From assembly GCF_001870465.1 (NCBI RefSeq), contig NZ_MDGK01000063.1, positions 109,745 through 173,744 of the forward strand: a stretch of 64,000 nt of DNA, in the 5' to 3' direction. A model generated the notes under the pieces. It saw nothing but the letters and a program-made list of their open reading frames with translations, was not told where the DNA came from and searched no databases. This DNA is from Pseudomonas extremorientalis. Its GTDB lineage: Bacteria; Pseudomonadota; Gammaproteobacteria; Pseudomonadales; Pseudomonadaceae. How positions within the stretch are numbered: position 1 is the first letter of the stretch; the number at the start of each line of letters is the position of its first letter. This document shows, in pieces, positions 45,258 through 54,175 of the stretch. The translations under genes and the position numbers were made by a program.

Positions 45258-46193
45258 TTAGACCTGTGTCAGCCCTTCGCTCCCCAGGTAATCCAGCAGG
45301 AAATCGTAGAGCCGGTCCACCTCCGGCACGTGCCGCCGCGCCCTCAGGCAGCCGTGCACCAGGCCTTTGCCCGGATACAGCACGGTGCTCACACCCGCCG
45401 CTTGCAGGCGCTCGGCGTACAGCATGCCGTCATCGCGCAGCGGGTCGAACTGGGCCACGGCGATGAGCGCCCTGGGCAAACCGCTGAAGTCATTGGCCAG
45501 CAGCGGCATGGCATAGAGCGTGGGCTTGCCGCTGCCCTGCAGGTACAGCGTCAGGTAACTGTCAGTGTCGGCGCTGCTGAGCAAGGGGGCATCCGCGCAG
45601 TCGCGCCTCGACGGCAAGTCAGGCGGGCCGCCCAGCCCCGGGTAAATCAGCACCTGGGCCAGCGGCAGTGGCTGCCGGTCGTCGCGCAACCCCAGGCACA
45701 ACGCCGCGGCCAGGTTGCCGCCCGCGCTGTCGCCGATCACCACCAGACGTTGCAGGTTGATGGCATGCGGCCCCTGCCCCGCCTGGACCGCCTGCCACAC
45801 GGCGCGGCAATCCTGATAGGCAGCGGGGAACGGATGCTCCGGCGCCAGCCGGTAGTCGATGGCGATCACCAGCACCTGCAAGGTACTGGCCAGTTCGAAA
45901 CAGATGAAATCGTGGGAGTCCAGCCCACCGACCACCCAACCACCACCGTGCATATAAAGGAGGCACGGCCAGCCATCCAGGGGCGTGGGGGCAGTGGGCA
46001 GATAGCTGCGCACACTCACGCCAGCCAGGGAAAAATCCGAAATCGTCAGCCCCTCGGGCAACGGCGGGGTAAACGCCTGGCACATGCGGTCGTAGCCGTT
46101 GCGCAACCCAGCCAGCGACGTGTCTTCGCTGGTGAAGGACTCCGTCTTCTCCACAAACGCCGCCAGCTCAGGCGAAATCGGATACCCACTCAT
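45258..46193 (-). CDS. Alpha/beta hydrolase, hormone-sensitive-lipase-type esterase
   Basis: The 311-residue esterase/lipase has the HSL-family oxyanion motif LLYMHGGGWVVGG (about 80-92), IDYRLAPEHPFPAAYQD, the nucleophile elbow VIGDSAGGNLAAAL (Ser near 157), and probable Asp (AQFDPLRDDG) and His (GLVHGCL). There is no signal peptide, so it is cytoplasmic. Its start overlaps the end of the choline-type binding-protein gene by four bases, so the two form an operon; the substrate may be a choline or related ester, which is inference. Confidence 0.85.
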   Translation of the reverse strand: MSGYPISPELAAFVEKTESFTSEDTSLAGLRNGYDRMCQAFTPPLPEGLTISDFSLAGVSVRSYLPTAPTPLDGWPCLLYMHGGGWVVGGLDSHDFICFELASTLQVLVIAIDYRLAPEHPFPAAYQDCRAVWQAVQAGQGPHAINLQRLVVIGDSAGGNLAAALCLGLRDDRQPLPLAQVLIYPGLGGPPDLPSRRDCADAPLLSSADTDSYLTLYLQGSGKPTLYAMPLLANDFSGLPRALIAVAQFDPLRDDGMLYAERLQAAGVSTVLYPGKGLVHGCLRARRHVPEVDRLYDFLLDYLGSEGLTQV

Positions 46194-47122
46194 TTAAGGC
46201 TCGCCTGCACCGCCGCCACACCATCGCCGCCATCAAACGCCTTTACCCCGGCCAGCCAGCGCTGCAAATCCTCGGGGTGGTCGCGCAGCCATTGTCTGGC
46301 CACATCCTGCGGCGACTGGCGTTCCATGATCGGCACCATCAGTTGGCTTTCCTGGGCGGCGGTGAAGGTAAGGTTCTCCAACAGGCGGTTGGCGTTGGGG
46401 CAACGCTCGGCAAAGTCCGGCGCGGTGACGGTGGACACGGCGGCACGGCCTTCGTCGGGGCCGAACACGTCTTCGCTGCCGGTGAGATAGGCCATTTTCA
46501 TGTTGATGTTCATCGGGTGCGGGGTCCAACCGACGAACACCACGAACTCCTTGCGATTCACCGCGCGCTGCACGGCGGCCAGCATGCCCGCCTCACCCGA
46601 GGCCACCAGCTTGAAGCCGCCCAGGCCGAAACGATTGGTGTCGATCATTTTCTGTATATCGGTATTCGCGCCGCTGCCCGGCTCGATGCCATAGATCTTG
46701 CCGCCCAGTTTGTCCTTGAATCGGGCGATGTCGGCAAAGGTCTTCAAGCCTGCGTCGGCTACGTACTGCGGCACGGCCAGGGTGGCCTGGGCGTCGGCGA
46801 GGCTTGGGGTGTCGAAAACCTTGACCTGCCTGGCCGCCAGGAACGGCGCAATGTTGTTGTCCATCGCGGGTTTCCAGTAGCCGAGGAAGATGTCCAGGCG
46901 CTTGTCGCGGATGCCGGCGAAGATGATCTGCTGCACCGCGCTGGTCTGCTTGCTGTCGTAGCCCAGGCCATTGAGCAGCACGTCGGCCATGCCCGAGGTG
47001 GCGATCACGTCGGTCCAACTGACCACGCCCATGCGGATGCTTTTGCAGGAGGTCGGTTCGGCGGCCATGGCGTGTGCACTGAGCAGTGCGACACAGGTGA
47101 GGGGCAACAACAGTTTTTTCAT
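46190..47122 (-). CDS. choX: Choline-type quaternary-amine ABC binding protein (ChoX family)
   Basis: The 310-residue secreted protein has a signal peptide ending AHAMA. It shows the aromatic cage of choline binders: Trp in VSWTDV, Trp in GYWKPAMDN, Tyr in VPQYVADA, Trp in GWTPHPMN, plus the Asp of WTD. It binds a quaternary ammonium compound, most likely choline. No permease or ATPase gene is adjacent, so it would use a shared transporter elsewhere, as Pseudomonas CbcX/BetX/CaiX do with CbcWV. It is coupled to the esterase downstream. Confidence 0.88.
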   Translation of the reverse strand: MKKLLLPLTCVALLSAHAMAAEPTSCKSIRMGVVSWTDVIATSGMADVLLNGLGYDSKQTSAVQQIIFAGIRDKRLDIFLGYWKPAMDNNIAPFLAARQVKVFDTPSLADAQATLAVPQYVADAGLKTFADIARFKDKLGGKIYGIEPGSGANTDIQKMIDTNRFGLGGFKLVASGEAGMLAAVQRAVNRKEFVVFVGWTPHPMNINMKMAYLTGSEDVFGPDEGRAAVSTVTAPDFAERCPNANRLLENLTFTAAQESQLMVPIMERQSPQDVARQWLRDHPEDLQRWLAGVKAFDGGDGVAAVQASLK

Positions 47123-47231
47123 GGGTGAGCACTCACTCGGCTGTTTTTATTAAACAACCTTACGCAGTGAGCATGCATTCAACACGAACTGTGGCGACCG
47201 GCAGTTGCACTGGGGCGACGGTGAGACCGCC

Positions 47232-47307
47232 ATCGGGGGGCAAGCCCCCTCCCACATTTGACTGGGTTCACCAATCAAAAGGTGGGAGGGGGGCTTGCCC
47301 CCGATAG
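47232..47307. repeat. REPIN after the hut operon
   Basis: ATCGGGGGGCAAGCCCCCTC and GTGGGAGGGGGGCTTGCCCC form an inverted pair about 25 bases apart. It separates hutG from the choX gene; both are on -. Confidence 0.8.
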
Positions 47308-47328
47308 CTATTCCAGCAGCACCCCAAT

Positions 47329-48129
47329 TCACCGATAGCGCGCTTGCCCCCAGGCCAATACCCCCTCCAGCAATTGCTTCAACACCACCCGCGTCGGTTC
47401 GGCCAAGTCAGGGCGATACCGAAACGGTTCAACCTCTTCCATATAAGTGCTCTGGCACAACTCCAACTGCACCGCGTGGACATCCTGAGCCGGATCGCCG
47501 TAATGCCGGGTGATGTGGCCGCCCTTGAAGCGCCCGTTCAGTACATGGGAGTACTGCGGGTGCGCGGCGCAAATGGCTTCCAATTGGCTGGCCAATTCGG
47601 GATCACACGCGGCGCCATTGAAAGTGCCAAGGTTGAAGTCCGGCAGCTTGCCGTCGAACAGGTGCGGGATCACCGAGCGGATCGAGTGCGCATCGAACAG
47701 CAAGGCATAGCCGAACTCGGCCTTGAGGCGCGCCAGTTCTTCTTGCAGGGCACGGTGGTACGGCCCCCAGATTTTCTGGAGGTAGCTGACGCGTTCCTCC
47801 GGGGACGGCTCCAGCCCTTCGCGGAACAACGGCACGCCGTCGAACAGCGTTGCCGGGTACAGCCCGGTGGTCGCGCCGGCGTACAGCGGCTTGTCGTCGG
47901 ATGGCCGGTTCAGGTCGATGACAAACCGCGAGTATTCGGCGGCCAGGGTGCTGGCGCCCAGCTCTTCGGCGAAGTCATACAGCGCAGGAATGTGCCAATC
48001 GGTATCCGGCAGGCTTCGCGCCTCGGGGATCAACCCGGCTTCGACCGCAGGCGTCAGGCGCAGACCGGCATGGGGCATGCTGATCAGCAGCGGCACGCGG
48101 CCTTGTTTGAAGTTCAGAACCTTATCCAC
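47329..48129 (-). CDS. hutG: N-formylglutamate deformylase
   Basis: HutG carries out the last step of the five-step histidine pathway, N-formylglutamate to glutamate plus formate. The 266 residues start at GTG 48129 behind GAGGAG. Family motifs are LLISMPHAGLRL, FVIDLNRP, LLFDAHSIRSVIP and GRFKGGHITRHYG, with metal-binding His/Asp. It is the last gene of the hutU-hutG operon, 12 bases after hutI, and is followed by a REPIN. Confidence 0.96.
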   Translation of the reverse strand: MDKVLNFKQGRVPLLISMPHAGLRLTPAVEAGLIPEARSLPDTDWHIPALYDFAEELGASTLAAEYSRFVIDLNRPSDDKPLYAGATTGLYPATLFDGVPLFREGLEPSPEERVSYLQKIWGPYHRALQEELARLKAEFGYALLFDAHSIRSVIPHLFDGKLPDFNLGTFNGAACDPELASQLEAICAAHPQYSHVLNGRFKGGHITRHYGDPAQDVHAVQLELCQSTYMEEVEPFRYRPDLAEPTRVVLKQLLEGVLAWGQARYR

Positions 48130-48141
48130 AAGCAGTACTCC

Positions 48142-49347
48142 TCACACAGTGACGTCGACGCCATGGCGCACGACGCGTTTATCCAGCTCGCCACCCAGCC
48201 AGTAGGCGAGGTCGGCGGGGCGATCGATTTGCCAGGCGACAAAATCCGCGACCTTGCCCACTTCCAGGGAGCCGTGGGTGTCGCCCATGCCTAATGCGGT
48301 AGCCGCATGTTGCGTGGCACCGGCCAGGGCTTCTTCCGGGGTCATGCGGAACAGGGTGCAGGCCATGTTCAGCATCAGGCGCACCGACAGCGCCGGCGAG
48401 GTGCCGGGGTTGAGGTCGCTGGCGATGGCGATCTTCACGCCGTGTTTGCGCAGGGCGTCCATCGGCGGCAACTGGGTTTCGCGCAGGAAGTAGAACGCGC
48501 CCGGCAGCAACACCGCGACGGTGCCGGAGGCGGCCATGGCGATGGCGTCTGCTTCGGTCATGAACTCCAAGTGATCCGCCGACAGCGCCTGGTAACGCGC
48601 GGCCAGGCTGGAGCCGTGCAGTGACGAAAGCTGCTCGGCGTGCAGCTTCACCGGCAAGCCCAGTTGCTGGGCGACCTTGAAGACCCGCTCCACCTGCTCG
48701 GTGGAAAACGCCAGGTATTCACAGAACGCATCCACCGCGTCCACCAGCCCTTCCGCGGCCAGGGCCGGCAGCATCTCGGCGCAGATGTGCTCGATGTAAT
48801 CGTCGGCGCGGTCTTTGTACTCCGGCGGCAACGCGTGGGCCGCCAGGCATGTGGCGCGCACGCTGACCGGCAGCGCTTCACCGAGGCGACGGGCCACACG
48901 CAGCATCTTGCGTTCGTTGGCCAGGTCCAGGCCGTAGCCGGACTTGATCTCCACGCTGGTGACACCGTCCCGTAGCAGACTGCGCAGGCGTTTTTCAGCA
49001 CTGGCAAACAGCTCATCTTCGGTTGCGGCGCGAGTGGCGCGCACCGTGCTGGCAATACCGCCGCCCTTGGCCGCGATCTCGGCGTAGCTCACGCCTTCGA
49101 GACGCTGCTCGAATTCGCCGCTGCGGTTACCGCCGAACACCGTGTGGGTGTGGCAGTCGATCAGCCCGGGGGTGACCCACGCGCCATGCAGGTCATGCAC
49201 CTGGGCGTAATCCGCCGTCGGTGCCTGGCTGCGGGGGCCGATCCACTCGATGAGTGAACCCGCGGTGACCATGGCGGCATCCTCGATGATCGAGTATTTG
49301 CCCTGGGCCATGGTTGCGATATGGCAGTGTTGCCAAAGCGTTTTCAT
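48142..49347 (-). CDS. hutI: Imidazolonepropionase
   Basis: HutI hydrolyses 4-imidazolone-5-propionate to N-formimino-glutamate. ATG at 49347 (MKTLWQHCHIATM), with AGGGAGG upstream, gives 401 residues; an in-frame TTG lies one codon earlier. The amidohydrolase metal site is visible in VTPGLIDCHTHTVFGGNR, with further ligands in VKLHAEQLS and IASDLNPGTSP. It lies 15 bases after hutT. Confidence 0.96.
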   Translation of the reverse strand: MKTLWQHCHIATMAQGKYSIIEDAAMVTAGSLIEWIGPRSQAPTADYAQVHDLHGAWVTPGLIDCHTHTVFGGNRSGEFEQRLEGVSYAEIAAKGGGIASTVRATRAATEDELFASAEKRLRSLLRDGVTSVEIKSGYGLDLANERKMLRVARRLGEALPVSVRATCLAAHALPPEYKDRADDYIEHICAEMLPALAAEGLVDAVDAFCEYLAFSTEQVERVFKVAQQLGLPVKLHAEQLSSLHGSSLAARYQALSADHLEFMTEADAIAMAASGTVAVLLPGAFYFLRETQLPPMDALRKHGVKIAIASDLNPGTSPALSVRLMLNMACTLFRMTPEEALAGATQHAATALGMGDTHGSLEVGKVADFVAWQIDRPADLAYWLGGELDKRVVRHGVDVTV

Positions 49348-49362
49348 CAACGCCTCCCTGGA

Positions 49363-50772
49363 TTAACGATGAGACAAAGCCGGGTCGTAATGGACCTTGG
49401 CCGCTTGACCGGCAGCGGGTTTGACCCACAGCAGGTAGGCAAGCACCAACAGCACGATCCATACGGCGCCGACCAGCAAGGCAGCCTGGGTGTCCGGGAA
49501 GTAACCCAGCACACCAAACACGAACAGCATGAACACGATGGCGGCCGCCGGCGCATAGGGCCAGAACGGCACCGGGAATTTCAGCTCCTCGACTTGCTGC
49601 TTGTTCATCGAGCGGCGCATGGCGACCTGGGTGAACAGGATCATCAGCCACACCCAAACGGTGGCGAAGGTGGCAATCGAGGCGATCAGCAGGAATACGT
49701 TTTCCGGGATCAGGTAGTTGAGCACCACGCCACCGAGCAAGGCTGCGCCCATCACTACTACGGTCATCCATGGCACACCGTGTTTTGACAACTGCGCAAA
49801 GCCTTTGGGCGCCTGCCCTTGCTGGGCCAGGCCGTACATCATGCGGCCGGCGCCGAAGATGTCGCTGTTGATGGCCGAGACGGCGGCCGAGATCACCACG
49901 ATATTGAGGAGGGTCGCCGCCGAGCCGATGCCCAGGTTGCTGAAGATCTGCACGAACGGGCTGCCCTGGCTGCCGATCTGCGGCCACGGATAGATGGCCA
50001 TCAGCACGAACAGGGTCAGCACGTAGAACAACAGGATGCGCAGTGGCACTGCGTTGATCGCCTTGGGGATCACACGTTGCGGATCCTTGGCTTCGCCAGC
50101 GGTGATGCCGATGATTTCGATGCCGCCGAAGGCAAACATCACCACCGCGAACGAGGCGATCAGGCCACCAATGCCATTGGGCATGAAGCCGCCGTGGGCC
50201 CACAGGTTGCTGAGGCCACTGGCCTGGGCCTCACCGGCGGAATGGATGCCGAACAGCAGGATGCCGAAACCGCCGAGGATCATCGCGACGATGGCGCCGA
50301 CCTTGAGCAGCGACAGCCAGAACTCCATTTCGCCAAACACCTTGACGTTGCACAGGTTCAGGCCGCCGATCAGGAACACGATGCCGAGCACCCAGACCCA
50401 ACGCGCAACCTCGGGAAACCAGAAGCCCATGTAGATGCCAAACGCGGTGACGTCGGCCAGGCACACAATGATCATTTCAAACGCGTAGGTCCAACCGAGG
50501 ACAAACCCGGCCATGGGGCCCAGGTAGGTGCTGGCGTACTGGCCGAAGGAACCGGCGACCGGGTTGTGCACGGCCATTTCGCCGAGGGCGCGCATCACCA
50601 TGAACACGGCGGCGCCGCCGATCAGGTAGGCCAGCAGCACAGCGGGGCCGGCCATCTGGATAGCCGAGGCGGAGCCATAGAACAACCCGGTGCCGATCGC
50701 GGAACCGAGTGCCATGAAGCGAATATGTCGGGCGCTGAGCCCGCGTTTCAAACCTTTTTCTTGCTGGTGCAT
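49363..50772 (-). CDS. hutT: Histidine permease (APC amino-acid transporter family)
   Basis: The 469-residue transporter has 12 predicted spans. The first carries the APC consensus IRFMALGSAIGTGLFYGSA, followed by AYLIGGAAVFMVMRALGEMA and AFGGIEIIGITAGEAKDP. Placement between hutH and hutI makes histidine the likely substrate. A distinct REP doublet lies in the 196-base gap before it, which may alter transporter level relative to HutH. Confidence 0.9.
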   Translation of the reverse strand: MHQQEKGLKRGLSARHIRFMALGSAIGTGLFYGSASAIQMAGPAVLLAYLIGGAAVFMVMRALGEMAVHNPVAGSFGQYASTYLGPMAGFVLGWTYAFEMIIVCLADVTAFGIYMGFWFPEVARWVWVLGIVFLIGGLNLCNVKVFGEMEFWLSLLKVGAIVAMILGGFGILLFGIHSAGEAQASGLSNLWAHGGFMPNGIGGLIASFAVVMFAFGGIEIIGITAGEAKDPQRVIPKAINAVPLRILLFYVLTLFVLMAIYPWPQIGSQGSPFVQIFSNLGIGSAATLLNIVVISAAVSAINSDIFGAGRMMYGLAQQGQAPKGFAQLSKHGVPWMTVVVMGAALLGGVVLNYLIPENVFLLIASIATFATVWVWLMILFTQVAMRRSMNKQQVEELKFPVPFWPYAPAAAIVFMLFVFGVLGYFPDTQAALLVGAVWIVLLVLAYLLWVKPAAGQAAKVHYDPALSHR

Positions 50773-50837
50773 TTCTCGTCCTTAATTATTTTTATCCTGA
50801 GAAAAATCCGAACGGCTGCGTGATGAATGCCTTCTCT

Positions 50838-50943
50838 TGTGGTGAGCGGGCTCGCCCCGCGTTGGGCTGCGCAGCAGCCCTTCTGCGGTCGTCGGGTTTG
50901 GGGGCGCTTCGCGCCCCAACGCGGGGCAAGCCCGCTCACCACA
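50838..50943. repeat. REPIN of a second REP family
   Basis: TGTGGTGAGCGGGCTCGCCC at the left and its inverted copy ending GCCCGCTCACCACA at the right flank internal GC hairpins (GGGCTGC/GCAGCCC and GGGGCGC/GCGCCCC). The sequence differs from the GTGGGAGGGGGC family elsewhere in the window. It lies inside the hut operon between hutH and hutT. Confidence 0.75.
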
Positions 50944-50968
50944 GGAAGCATGTCGTCCTATGGATCGG

Positions 50969-52507
50969 TTACAGACTCGGCAGCAGCTTGGCCGGCACCA
51001 GCTCATTCAGGCAGCGAGTGGCGAGCAGTTTGCTGGCGACATTGATGTCCGGGGCGAAGAAGCGGTCCTTGTCATAGAAGCCCACTTTGGCGCGCAGGAT
51101 GCCACGCGCCTTTTCCAGCTTCGGTGAAGTTTTCAGGCCTTCGCGCAGGTCCAGGCCCTGGCACGCGGCCAGCCACTCAACCGCGAGAATGCCACGGGTG
51201 TTCTCAGCCATTTCCCACAGGCGTTTGCCCGCAGCCGGGGCCATCGACACGTGGTCTTCCTGGTTGGCGGAGGTCGGCAGGCTATCGACGCTATGGGGAT
51301 GAGACAACGCCTTGTTCTCGCTGGCGAGCGCGGCAGCGGTCACCTGGGCGATCATGAAACCGGAGTTCACACCGCCATTGCCCACCAGGAACGGCGGCAG
51401 TTGCGACATGTGCTTGTCCATCATCAACGAGATACGGCGCTCACTCAGGGAGCCGATTTCGGCGATGGCCAGCGCCATGTTGTCGGCCGCCATGGCCACC
51501 GGTTCGGCGTGGAAGTTGCCACCGGAAATCACGTCGCCTTCAGCGGCAAACACCAGCGGGTTGTCCGACACGGCATTGGCCTCGACCACCAGCACTTCAG
51601 CGGCCTGGCGGAACTGGGTCAGGCAGGCGCCCATGACTTGTGGCTGGCAGCGCAGCGAGTACGGGTCTTGCACCTTGTCGCAGTTCTGGTGCGACTGGGA
51701 CACCTGGCTGCTTTCGCCGAGCAGGTCGCGGTAGGCCGCCGCCGCGTCGATCTGGCCGCGCTGGCCGCGAGCCGCGTGGATACGGGCGTCGAACGGCGAA
51801 CGCGAACCCAGCACCGCTTCCACGGTGAGGCCGCCGCAGGCCAGGGCGCCGGCGAACAGGTCTTCACCTTCGAACAGGCCACGCAGTGCATAAGCCGTCG
51901 ACACCTGCGTGCCGTTGAGCAGCGCCAGGCCTTCTTTGGCGGCAAGGGTCAGCGGCGTGAGGCCGGCGACTTTCAGCGCGTCGGTCGCTTCCAGCCACTC
52001 GCCTTTGTAGCGTGCCTTGCCTTCGCCCAGCAGCACCAGGGACATGTGCGCCAACGGCGCCAGGTCGCCGGAGGCACCCACCGAACCTTTCAGCGGAATA
52101 TGCGGGTATACCTCGGCGTTGATCAGCGCGATCAGCGCGTCGATCACCTGGCGGCGGATGCCGGAGAAACCACGGCTCAGACTGTTGACCTTGAGCACCA
52201 TGACCAGCCGCACCAGCGCATCGCTGATCGGCTCACCGACGCCGGCGGCGTGGGACAGCACCAGGGAACGCTGGAGGTTTTCCAGGTCTTCGCTGGCGAT
52301 GCGGGTCGAGGCCAGCAGGCCGAAACCGGTGTTGATGCCGTAGGCGGTGCGGTTCTCGGCGAGAATCTGCTCCACGCAGGCCACACTGGCGTCGATCTGC
52401 GCCGTAGCGCTGTCATCCAGACTGAGGGTTACCGGCTGCTGGTAGATGGCTCGCAGTTGGGCAAGGCTCAGTTGGCCTGGAATCAGGTTTAGCGCAGTCA
52501 CATTCAT
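50969..52507 (-). CDS. hutH: Histidine ammonia-lyase (MIO-containing, functional-looking copy)
   Basis: HutH deaminates histidine to urocanate. The 512 residues carry the MIO-forming Ala-Ser-Gly at 145-147 in LKGSVGASGDLAPLAHMS. Other active-site residues of the family are present: Tyr56 (TAYGINTG), His86 (LSHAAGVG), Asn in LLNGTQ, Gln/Tyr/Arg in VQDPYSLRCQPQ, Phe in GGNFHAEP and Glu in NQEDHVSM. It lies 20 bases after the MIO-less paralogue, so it is part of the same operon. Confidence 0.96.
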   Translation of the reverse strand: MNVTALNLIPGQLSLAQLRAIYQQPVTLSLDDSATAQIDASVACVEQILAENRTAYGINTGFGLLASTRIASEDLENLQRSLVLSHAAGVGEPISDALVRLVMVLKVNSLSRGFSGIRRQVIDALIALINAEVYPHIPLKGSVGASGDLAPLAHMSLVLLGEGKARYKGEWLEATDALKVAGLTPLTLAAKEGLALLNGTQVSTAYALRGLFEGEDLFAGALACGGLTVEAVLGSRSPFDARIHAARGQRGQIDAAAAYRDLLGESSQVSQSHQNCDKVQDPYSLRCQPQVMGACLTQFRQAAEVLVVEANAVSDNPLVFAAEGDVISGGNFHAEPVAMAADNMALAIAEIGSLSERRISLMMDKHMSQLPPFLVGNGGVNSGFMIAQVTAAALASENKALSHPHSVDSLPTSANQEDHVSMAPAAGKRLWEMAENTRGILAVEWLAACQGLDLREGLKTSPKLEKARGILRAKVGFYDKDRFFAPDINVASKLLATRCLNELVPAKLLPSL

Positions 52508-52527
52508 ACTCCTTCTGAATTGTTCTT

Positions 52528-54045
52528 TTAAAAGTGCACATTCGGTAAATCGGTGTTTTTCAGCAGCTGAGCGGCGGCGGCAATGTCCGGCGCCAGCCAG
52601 CGGTCCTGTTCATAGGCCGGGACGACTTCACGCAACAACCGCCAGGCACGGTCGGTGCCGGCGCCGAAACGTTGTTCCTTGAGAAACTCGAACGCCTGGG
52701 CCGCCAACAAGTACTCGATGGCGAGAATCTGGGTCACGTTGGCCAGCACCTGGTGCAGCTTGAGCGCGGCATTGGTGCCCATGCTCAGGTGGTCTTCCTG
52801 CAGGCCCGAGGTGACGAAGTTGTCGAGCACCGCCGGTTGCGCCAGTTGGCGGTTTTGCCCGCACAGGGAGGCGGCGACGTACTGCAGGATCATCATCCCG
52901 GAGTTGACCCCGGGGTTGCTGACCAGGAACGCCGGCAAGCCGCTGACGTGCGGATTGATCAGGCGGTCCAGGCGACGTTCGGCCACCGAACCGATTTCGG
53001 CCATGGCGATCGCCAGCATGTCCGCCGCCAGCGCCACGGACTGGCCGTGCGGGTTGGCCTGGGACACCACGCGGTAGTGTTCCGGCGTGCCGAGCACCAG
53101 CGGGTTATCGGTGGCGCTGTTGAGTTCGGTCTCGATCTGACGGGTGGCGTGCTCCACCTGGTCGCGGGCCGCGCCGTGGATCTGCGGGATCGAACGAATG
53201 CTCAGGGCGTCCTGGGTACGGATACCTTTGCTGCTGGCGATCACTTCACTGCCATCGAGCAAGGCGCGCAGATGGGTCCCCACGTGCTGCATGCCCGGGT
53301 GCGGCTTGAGCGCGATGATTTCTTCATCGAAGGCATCGATCTGCCCACGCTGGGCTTCGAAACTCATGGCGCCGATCACGTCAGCCCATTGCAGCAAGTG
53401 ATGGGCGTCAGCCAGGGCCAGGCAGCTCAGGCCGGTCATGCACGGCGTGCCGTTGACCAGGCACAGGCCGTCCTTGGCGCCGAGCACCACCGGCTGCAGA
53501 CCTTCCGCGCTCAATGCCTCTTGAGCCGGAACGACCCGACCTTGGTAACTCACGTTACCCACGCCCAGCAAAGCCACACCAACATGGGCCATATGGGTCA
53601 GGTAACCCACCGAGCCCTGGGATGGCACTTGCGGCGTGATGCCGTGGTTGAGCAGCGCCAGCAGCGAATGCACCACCTGCGGATGCAGGCCGGATTTGCC
53701 GTGGCTGTAGTTGATGATGGCGGCGCAGATGATCGCGCGGGTCTGCTCGTCGCTCAGCACCGGGCCGACGCCACAGGCGTGGCTGAGCAAGGTGTTGCGC
53801 GACAGTTGGCTGAGTTGCTCGCCCTTGAGCGACACATTGCACAGCGCGCCCAGGCCGGTGTTCACCCCATAGGCGCGCTCACCGCTGGTGACGATGCGCT
53901 GCACAATGGCCTGGGCATTGTCGATGCGCGCCCAGGCCTGGCCCGAGAGTTCTAGCACGGCGCCGTGGCGGGCGACGGCGACCACGTCCTGCCAGCGCAG
54001 CGGGGTGTCGGCGATGGTGATTTTTGTTGCCTGGGGCATGTTCAT
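52528..54045 (-). CDS. HAL/PAL-family lyase lacking the MIO triad (HutH paralogue)
   Basis: The 505-residue paralogue of HutH keeps Tyr59 (RAYGVNTG), His89 (LSHACGVG), the Asn of LVNGTP and the Glu of LQEDHLSM. At the cofactor site it reads GSVGYLTHMAH (144-154) where the active copy reads GSVGASGDLAPLAH, so the Ala-Ser-Gly that cyclises to MIO is missing and the loop is three residues shorter. The Tyr of QDPYSLR is Leu (QDALSIR) and the Phe of GNFH is Pro (ANPHG). The rest is intact and full length, so it is probably a different or MIO-independent lyase rather than a decayed gene. P. fluorescens hut loci are known to carry two hutH copies. It follows the hutXWV transporter. Confidence 0.85.
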   Translation of the reverse strand: MNMPQATKITIADTPLRWQDVVAVARHGAVLELSGQAWARIDNAQAIVQRIVTSGERAYGVNTGLGALCNVSLKGEQLSQLSRNTLLSHACGVGPVLSDEQTRAIICAAIINYSHGKSGLHPQVVHSLLALLNHGITPQVPSQGSVGYLTHMAHVGVALLGVGNVSYQGRVVPAQEALSAEGLQPVVLGAKDGLCLVNGTPCMTGLSCLALADAHHLLQWADVIGAMSFEAQRGQIDAFDEEIIALKPHPGMQHVGTHLRALLDGSEVIASSKGIRTQDALSIRSIPQIHGAARDQVEHATRQIETELNSATDNPLVLGTPEHYRVVSQANPHGQSVALAADMLAIAMAEIGSVAERRLDRLINPHVSGLPAFLVSNPGVNSGMMILQYVAASLCGQNRQLAQPAVLDNFVTSGLQEDHLSMGTNAALKLHQVLANVTQILAIEYLLAAQAFEFLKEQRFGAGTDRAWRLLREVVPAYEQDRWLAPDIAAAAQLLKNTDLPNVHF

Positions 54046-54080
54046 ACTCTCTTCAATTCTTGTGCAGCCTTACCGGCCTT

Positions 54081-54145
54081 ATCGGGGGCAAGCCCCCTCC
54101 CACATTTGGAATGCATTCCCCTGTGGGAGGGGGCTTGCCCCCGAT
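54081..54145. repeat. REPIN between hutV and the MIO-less lyase
   Basis: ATCGGGGGCAAGCCCCCTCC and GTGGGAGGGGGCTTGCCCCC form an inverted pair about 12 bases apart inside the hut operon. Confidence 0.8.
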
Positions 54146-54175
54146 GAGGCCATCAGCCTCACCAACACATCCAGA

